Source: JADJLQ01 sp034439915 (GTDB taxonomy: Bacteria > Bacteroidota > Bacteroidia > Chitinophagales > Saprospiraceae). From it: DNA of 10,728 nucleotides. The position numbers and the translations under genes are program-made. The DNA lies in assembly GCA_034439915.1 (NCBI GenBank), contig JAWXBI010000313.1, forward strand, positions 1 to 10,728, given 5' to 3'. Position 1 is the stretch's first letter. Every line of letters starts with the position of its first letter. A model generated the notes under the pieces. That model was not told where the DNA came from. It saw only the letters and a program-made list of their open reading frames with translations, and searched no databases. Positions 5,677 to 10,728 of this stretch are shown here, piece by piece.

Positions 5677-6369
5677 TCAGATGTTATCTATTTTACCAGA
5701 CTCTGAAGTGAATGCAGATGGATTGAATCCTTTGACAATCAGCCATACCCCGATGAACACCTCCCATAGGCCGCCTGGAATCGAAGAAATATCACCTAGA
5801 CCAGAGCCCATGATTGCCGACAACATCCCTAAAAGAATGGTCGCGTATCCAACGAGGCCCCATATGGCCAGCCACGCGGGCACCAACTTTGCCCTGTACA
5901 ACGTATAGCAAAGTATCAATCCAGACACTCCAAGAGCGCTCATTCCAATCTGGTAGGCATAAAGCTGCCCCTGTGAGAACACAGCGCTCAGGGCTTGAAA
6001 AAAGGAAGCGTCGGAGGCCGAAGCTTTCAAGTACTCGCTACCCAACGGTATTTGAATCAGTACGAATAGAACCATGACTGCAATGAAAATGGCATCGACG
6101 ATCCTGAAAGCGAGGTAGCCAATGGCCATACCCTCATTGTGTTTCTTGAGGACGGGAAACATCAAGACACCGTGAGCGGCGTCGCCAATGACTGCCATCA
6201 ACCAGAGTACCGCCCCAAATCCCAGCAGCAATTTGTTCGTGGAAACCGTAGAAAGGTGATCCGGCGCACCCAGAATGGATTGGAAGAGCCCGATTCCCAC
6301 AAGGCCAACAACGAAACCCACGAGATACACTACCCCCACGATTCTTGCGGTTATTCGGTATATATTCAT
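5677..6369 (-). CDS. DUF4386 family integral membrane protein
   Basis: This 230-residue protein is mostly hydrophobic and matches the DUF4386 family in length and layout. About six membrane segments are visible, near residues 8-28 (IVGVVYLVGFVVGLVGIGLF), 46-66, 85-108 (AFRIVDAIFIAVMVLFVLIQ), 137-158, 165-185 and 200-215. Family-typical features are the N-terminal YRITARIVGVVYL, the HGVLMFPVLKKHNEGMA loop after helix 2 and the R-x-V-D of FRIVDA. The function of DUF4386 proteins is not known; the cytoplasmic membrane location is inferred from the helices. The start at 6369 is supported by a strong ribosome binding site (separate entry), unlike its neighbours. Codon use looks richer in GC than the adjacent intergenic DNA. 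No partner gene is adjacent on the same strand within 300 bases upstream, so it is probably transcribed alone. Confidence 0.92.
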   Translation of the reverse strand: MNIYRITARIVGVVYLVGFVVGLVGIGLFQSILGAPDHLSTVSTNKLLLGFGAVLWLMAVIGDAAHGVLMFPVLKKHNEGMAIGYLAFRIVDAIFIAVMVLFVLIQIPLGSEYLKASASDASFFQALSAVFSQGQLYAYQIGMSALGVSGLILCYTLYRAKLVPAWLAIWGLVGYATILLGMLSAIMGSGLGDISSIPGGLWEVFIGVWLIVKGFNPSAFTSESGKIDNI

Positions 6370-6377
6370 TTTTTTAT

Positions 6378-6383
6378 CTCCTT
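6378..6383 (-). promoter_or_regulatory. Canonical Shine-Dalgarno site for the DUF4386 gene
   Basis: The minus strand reads AAGGAG here, eight bases before the ATG at 6369. Shine-Dalgarno sites are usually weak or absent in Bacteroidota, and none of the other genes in this window has one this good. It settles the start codon and may hint that the gene was acquired from another group. Confidence 0.6.
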
Positions 6384-6698
6384 TTTGATATTGGTTATAA
6401 ATGTATGTCTATTATTCAGCCTTATGAATCTGAATTTATTTACAGCTTTTGACGTCCGTGAGATGCATAATATTTATGTGGTTTTTAATTTTTTTGGAGC
6501 GTTTAAAAATTTATTCTTCGAGCAATTGAAGAAATACGCATTGAAAAATTTGGTTATTGCGCTGTCTTCAGCGGCTTTGAAGAGTTGTCTCGAAACTTTT
6601 AAAATAATATAACCATATCCGCTCTTCGCTGATATACAAACACCGAATCTAACCCCGGACGGCAAAATTTTAAAAATCCAAAAACCTATTCCCCTATC
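6384..6698. other. AT-rich intergenic stretch without a supported gene
   Basis: The stretch between the DUF4386 start and the permease stop is AT-rich. An ATG-started frame of 62 codons on the plus strand (6424-6612) reads as a Phe/Leu/Lys-rich amphipathic sequence with no family resemblance. An overlapping 63-codon minus-strand frame (6474-6665) is equally unconvincing. No RNA gene or strong terminator was seen. The upstream promoter of the DUF4386 gene must lie here, but no TAnnTTTG box stands out. Confidence 0.3.
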
Positions 6699-9117
6699 TC
6701 ACTCCACCCGCAAATTCTTCACCGGATTTGCCAAGCCAGCCCGGAAAGACTGATAAATTACCGTCATCAGAGCGATGGACGTGATCACAATAACAGGTAA
6801 CAATACAAACCATAACCCCAGGTTGATGTGAATCGCATAACCAAGGATATACCGGTTGACTAGCCAATAGGCCAGGGGCAATGCAATCAGACAGGCTAAT
6901 AATACTAGTTTGATGTATTCTTTTGTTACCAAAGAGATAATCTGAACTACCGTCGCCCCCAATACCTTCCGGATACTGATCTCCTTATTTCTTTTGGCAA
7001 TAGTAAATAAAGACAACCCAAATAAACCCAGGCTGGCAATGATGAGTGCAAGAACGGTGAACAACCAAAGCACAGTGGCAAATAAACGGTCTTTTTTGTA
7101 CTGGGCATTAAATTGATCGTCGAGGAAAAAGTACCGAAAGGGGCTTTCCGGAAAATAGTTTTGCCATTTAATTTTGACGGTTTCCATCAGCACAGGAAGT
7201 TGATCGGTGTTCAGTTTAATGGAAAAATTGCCAAAGTTTCTTTCTTCCTCCGGATAAAACACGATAGGATCAAATCCATACTGCAGGGATTCCTGGTGGA
7301 AATCTTTGACTACGCCGATGATCCGGCAATGCACACCCCCACCATCGATTTCTTTACCCAGGATATCTTCTGCCTGGTGGAATCCAAAAATCTTTGCTGC
7401 AGTTTCATTGACCAGTACATTTAAAAGTAAGGCAGTATCGACAGACGGCCGGTCATTGGTAAAATTCCTTCCGGCTGCTAGTCAATCCATAGGACGGGAT
7501 AAATTTATTGTCGATGCCCAGGGTGCGACACCGTTTTCCAGACAGGGAATTTTCAAATTAAAGTCAGAGGAACCGCCTACTTCGCCACCAGGCACAGAGG
7601 TAGAGGCCGTGACCGAAACCACACCGGATTGACTTTGTATATCATTGATGAACGCGACGAAAGAGGGTATATCAGCGCTATCCTGGTTGGCGGTCTGCTG
7701 GACCACCAGAATCTGTTTAATATCGACACCCAGGTCCCGCGTTTGCATAAACTTTAATTGACGGTAAAATCCCAATGCAGCAGTAATCAAGACGACTGCA
7801 GCAGTAAACTGAATGACCACCAGGGATTTTCGAAGTATATTTTTTCCACCGGCTTGAACTCCTCTACCTTTAGCATTCTTAATGGAATAAACTGGTTGAA
7901 AAGAAGATAAAATAAAAGCAGGATAAAATACAGCGAGCAGGGTGCCCAGTAACAAAAGTCCGGTAACCAGCAACCAGAACCTCCAGTCCATAAATTGACT
8001 GAACGCGATTTCTTTTTCAATAAATTTTGAAAACGCCGGTAAGGTGAGTCGAAATGCAACAAATCCAAGCGCTAAGGCAAAGAAATTTAAAAACAAGGAC
8101 TCCGAAAGAAATTGACAGATCAACTGGAATTTCCCGGCGCCCACGACTTTTCGGATCCCAACCTCTTTTGAACGATCGAGGGAATGTGCTGTGGAAAGGT
8201 TGACGTAATTGATCCAGGCAATAAAAAGAATGAATAAAGCAGCCATACCCAGATATTTAAGATACGTCATATCGCCATTTCCTGCCAATTCATAATCATA
8301 CCTGGATTTCAGATGAATATCTTTTAAGGGCTGCATCTGGAAAGCAAGCTGATATCCTCTTTGTTTCATATCATCACCCAGATACTGCGCGGCGAAAGCA
8401 GGTAGTTTGGATTCCAGCACTTTGATATCCACAGCTGGTTTTACCAATACATAGGTGTAAAAATCTGACCACCCCCAACTGGTATTTGCACTGCCATTGG
8501 TCAGTTGAATATATTTTTCATAGTTGAGCAGGATGTTGAACTGCAGGTGGGCGTTGACCGGGAGGTTTTCAATGACGGCCTTTACGACATAATCCTCCTT
8601 GTTGTATCTCAGTGATTTTCCTATTGGATCCTCCTCTGCAAAGTATTTCCTGGCAGTCTCTTCAGTGATCACAGCATCATTTAATTCGGATAAACCGCTG
8701 GTCGCATTCCCTTTTACAAAACGGTAGGTGAATATGGAAAAGATGGAAGGGTCGACATACAACAAGGTCCCGGCTTCGATGATTTTCTGTTCTTTATATT
8801 GTACAATGCCTCCTTGTAATCTCAATCGCAGCGTTTGTTCGATTTCCGGAAAGTCCTTTTTTTAATGCGGGGGCGACTGCGGGGTAGGATAAAACAAAGG
8901 TCTGTTCCTTTCCTCCATTTTCAGCCAGCGACATGGGTATACGGAAAATCCGCTCTTTGTTAATATGCGTATCGTCATAACTGTATTCAAACCGGAGGTA
9001 GTTGGCAATAAGCAAAAAAGCAGTGATCCCCGTCACCAGACCAAAAATATTAATGGCTAGATAAATTTTATTTCTCCACAAATTCCGCCAGGAGATAAGA
9101 AGATAATTTTTAAGCAT
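6699..9117 (-). pseudogene. MacB/FtsX-type ABC transporter permease, frame disrupted
   Basis: Three collinear pieces make one permease of about 800 residues, the usual length for this Bacteroidota family. The N-terminus (MLKNYLLISWRNLWRNK, then a membrane helix at about 17-40) precedes a MacB-like periplasmic domain (VKAVIENLPVNAHLQFN). A first FtsX core carries RSKEVGIRKVVGA (about residue 315) and a second periplasmic domain carries CRIIGVVKDFHQESL. The second FtsX core carries RNKEISIRKVLGA (about 709), ending NPVKNLRVE. Members work with a MacB-type ATPase in export or cell-envelope stress. The frame breaks at an A7 tract (plus-strand T7, 8857-8863). Between about 7553 and 7482 the conserved reading (RTLGIDNKFIPSYGL) lies in another frame, and the main frame meets a TGA at 7482-7484. 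The protein cannot be made whole as written. Sequence error is possible. No ATPase gene is adjacent. Confidence 0.9.
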
Positions 9118-9265
9118 AGTCCTTGATATGAAATGGTTATCCTTATCTTTTCATAAACTATACCAACTCGGTACTGCGTTGAAGAGCAAATAATTATGTA
9201 AAGATGTACCCGGTAATTATCGTTCGGTTTTGATACAGAAATTCAAATTGGGTACACCGTTAAAA

Positions 9266-9739
9266 TCAGTTGAGTTGTTTTTTCATCAGATAATTTATCA
9301 GCTCCACCCCCCCAATCCTGACCGTGTTTTCATGTTCAATTTTAAACCCAATGCCGGAGAAAAACGGCAAAGCCGTCAAACTCACATGAGCACTGAGGGT
9401 GACCGGGTTTTGTCCATGTTGAAATCTAAGAGCTTCCACTTCAATCGCATGGTAGATTTGTTTTCCTATCCCTCTCCGCTGATGTTGTTTATGGATATAA
9501 AACATATCGATATATTGCCCCAATTCCAGGGAGCCAAAACCAAGTATTTGATGGTAGTCAGCATAAACCAGAAAATATTGATGGTTAATTTTCTCCAACC
9601 ATCTTGAAGTATTGTGTATGGAAGATGTCCAGGCTTCAATTTGAGTTGGGGTATAATCGGCACTGCAAATAGATCTTATGGTATCCACGAATAATTCCTG
9701 CATACTATTTAAATCCCCGGGATGGGCTTGGCGTATCAT
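9266..9739 (-). CDS. GNAT family N-acetyltransferase
   Basis: This 157-residue protein has the single-domain length of GNAT enzymes, which move an acetyl group from acetyl-CoA to an amine. The N-terminus (MIRQAHPGDLNSMQELF) is the usual first strand and helix. The central strands run FLVYADYHQILGFGSLEL (about 56-73) and YIDMFYIHKQHQRRGIGKQI (76-95). In the latter, Q87-R-R-G90-I-G92 matches the acetyl-CoA pyrophosphate-binding motif (Q/R-x-x-G-x-G/A). The C-terminal part VSLTALPFFSGIGFK (119-133) is the familiar motif B helix and strand. The substrate cannot be told. The overall pattern is close to the YafP-like subgroup with the IEAWTSS segment. The start at 9739 fits the TAnnTTTG box upstream. 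It is divergent to the hydrolase gene with 45 bases between starts, and its stop is about 150 bases from the permease start. Confidence 0.92.
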   Translation of the reverse strand: MIRQAHPGDLNSMQELFVDTIRSICSADYTPTQIEAWTSSIHNTSRWLEKINHQYFLVYADYHQILGFGSLELGQYIDMFYIHKQHQRRGIGKQIYHAIEVEALRFQHGQNPVTLSAHVSLTALPFFSGIGFKIEHENTVRIGGVELINYLMKKQLN

Positions 9740-9755
9740 CTTTAAATTGTTAAGT

Positions 9756-9763
9756 CAAATTTA
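9756..9763 (-). promoter_or_regulatory. Candidate -7 box for the acetyltransferase gene
   Basis: Minus-strand TAAATTTG is an exact TAnnTTTG match, 16 bases upstream of the ATG at 9739, leaving a leader of roughly ten bases. No good -33 TTTG lies at the usual distance. Confidence 0.36.
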
Positions 9764-9770
9764 TTCGAAT

Positions 9771-9778
9771 TATTTTTG
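9771..9778 (+). promoter_or_regulatory. Candidate -7 box for the hydrolase gene
   Basis: TATTTTTG matches TAnnTTTG exactly, and ATTG at 9747-9750 gives a partial -33 element with the normal spacing of 20 bases. Transcription would then begin at about the ATG at 9785, making the message leaderless or nearly so. The box overlaps the TTG at 9776 that an automatic caller might choose as start, which argues against that longer start. Confidence 0.36.
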
Positions 9779-9784
9779 ACTGCT

Positions 9785-10642
9785 ATGCGATGCAAAATCT
9801 TATTTGCGATCTTTTTTCAGGTCTTGTTTGCGACCGTTATACTAGCCCAAAAACAGACCAAAGACCTGATTTATGCTATTACCGCTGAAAAAGAACTTAA
9901 GCTCGATCTTTATTTGCCGGAAGAAACCGCAAATCCTTACCTGATCATCTGGGTACATGGCGGTGCCTGGCACAGCGGTTCTAAAGAAAATCCTCCTATG
10001 GACCTGGTCAAACGCGGGTACGCTATGGCTAGTATCAGTTATAGAAAAACGGTAGAAGCAAAATTTCCTGCCCAGATCCATGATATTAAAGCTGCGGTCA
10101 GGTACTTGCGTGCCCAGGCATCTCAATACGGTTATCGCCACGATAAAATCATTCTCTGGGGATCATCGGCCGGTGGGCATTTGGCGGCCCTGGCCGGATT
10201 AACCAATGGGCACTCCATGCTGGAAGGAAATATTGGAAATGAACTTAAAACAAACTCTGATATACAGGTAGTCCTGGATTTTTTTGGACCCACTGACCTG
10301 ACTACCATTATGAGTCAATCAACTCCACATGGCGTCAACGTACGTGGACCTGCATTGACCCTGATGTTTGGCAAACCTTTGGATCAGGCTGCAGGAGAAT
10401 TAAAATTGGCCAGCCCGGTATTCCATGTGGACCACAATGATCCCCCGCTGTTTATTTGTCATGGCGATCAGGACAATCAGGTTCCTATCAATCAATCAAT
10501 CCAGTTGTATAGCAGGTATAAAGAGTTCGGTTTGAATATCCAACTCGAATATGTTTCCGGCGCAGGTCATGGGGGCAAAGCATTTTCTGAACCGGGATTG
10601 ATAGATAAAGTGGACCAATTTTTAAGACGGGTGTTGAAGTAA
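9785..10642 (+). CDS. Secreted alpha/beta hydrolase (esterase/lipase-like)
   Basis: This encodes 285 residues of the alpha/beta-hydrolase superfamily, close to the carboxylesterase / BD-FAE-like type that cleaves small esters, often acetyl or feruloyl groups on plant polysaccharides; the actual substrate is not visible. I start at the ATG at 9785, because the three extra codons from a TTG at 9776 overlap a promoter box. The N-terminus MRCKILFAIFFQVLFATVILAQ is a signal peptide likely cut after Ala-21, so the enzyme is periplasmic or outside. The oxyanion motif HGGAW is at 58-62, the nucleophile S128 lies in GSSAG, the acid is in HGDQDNQVP (D230) and the base H262 is in GAGHGG. All catalytic parts are present and length is normal. 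It runs divergently from the GNAT gene. The 86 bases after its stop show nothing firm. Confidence 0.93.
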   Translation: MRCKILFAIFFQVLFATVILAQKQTKDLIYAITAEKELKLDLYLPEETANPYLIIWVHGGAWHSGSKENPPMDLVKRGYAMASISYRKTVEAKFPAQIHDIKAAVRYLRAQASQYGYRHDKIILWGSSAGGHLAALAGLTNGHSMLEGNIGNELKTNSDIQVVLDFFGPTDLTTIMSQSTPHGVNVRGPALTLMFGKPLDQAAGELKLASPVFHVDHNDPPLFICHGDQDNQVPINQSIQLYSRYKEFGLNIQLEYVSGAGHGGKAFSEPGLIDKVDQFLRRVLK

Positions 10643-10728
10643 ATCGATACTTAGGTACCTGATTCGACCGGTATGATTTTTATTTAGCTATATTTTCAGG
10701 GGTTCGAAGTAGCCTGTCTTCGCTGCGC

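Noticed and set aside
5266..5679. TGA recoded as tryptophan or selenocysteine
   Set aside because: TGA clearly ends several genes here (450-839, the DUF4386 gene, the permease) and TGG encodes tryptophan throughout. No selenocysteine insertion hairpin was recognised after the TGA codons.
6139..6612. 157-codon plus-strand frame
   Set aside because: Its first two thirds are the antisense shadow of the DUF4386 gene; only the last 62 codons lie in intergenic DNA and they resemble nothing known.
7113..7632. Two plus-strand frames of just over 100 codons inside the permease
   Set aside because: They are shadows on the opposite strand of a well-conserved coding region.
1..10728. CRISPR array, rRNA or insertion sequence
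   Set aside because: No regularly spaced repeats, no rRNA-like sequence and no transposase motifs were seen on either strand.

Overview
The window looks like Bacteroidota DNA. The choice-of-anchor I lipoprotein, the roughly 800-residue MacB/FtsX-type permease, the SAM-like tyrosine integrase with an N-terminal arm domain, the DUF4386 membrane protein and TAnnTTTG-type -7 promoter boxes are all typical of that phylum. Most genes lack a Shine-Dalgarno sequence, which also fits. Species cannot be assigned from this sequence.

Layout. (1) Bases 1 to about 3085 read as the end of an integrated element. They are visibly AT-rich and hold small orphan genes: a Cys-rich 66-residue protein, a 129-residue unknown, and a 165-residue unknown with an RNxxxH motif of the HEPN kind. 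There are also remnants of larger proteins, then a tyrosine recombinase on the minus strand. About 125 bases upstream of the recombinase start is a sequence that folds as the T-arm of a tRNA followed by a 7-base acceptor strand, a discriminator A and a T-run. No tRNA body precedes it. This is best read as the attachment-site copy at the right end of the element, with the intact tRNA left of the window. (2) Bases 3095-3653 are decayed chromosome: a GIY-YIG nuclease gene that has lost its start, followed by hairpin-rich imperfect repeats. (3) Bases 3654-10642 carry ordinary chromosomal genes: a choice-of-anchor I lipoprotein (+), a possible membrane-protein remnant (-), a DUF4386 protein (-), a MacB/FtsX-like permease broken by reading-frame errors (-), then a divergent pair, a GNAT acetyltransferase (-) and a secreted alpha/beta hydrolase (+).

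How the genes relate. The recombinase, attachment site and orphan cargo form one unit, in which the RNxxxH protein is the best candidate for a defence or toxin function. The right-hand genes do not form an obvious pathway. No ATP-binding subunit accompanies the permease. The lipoprotein, permease and secreted hydrolase are all envelope proteins. Several loci are broken or degraded. The permease breaks lie partly in homopolymers and could be sequence errors.
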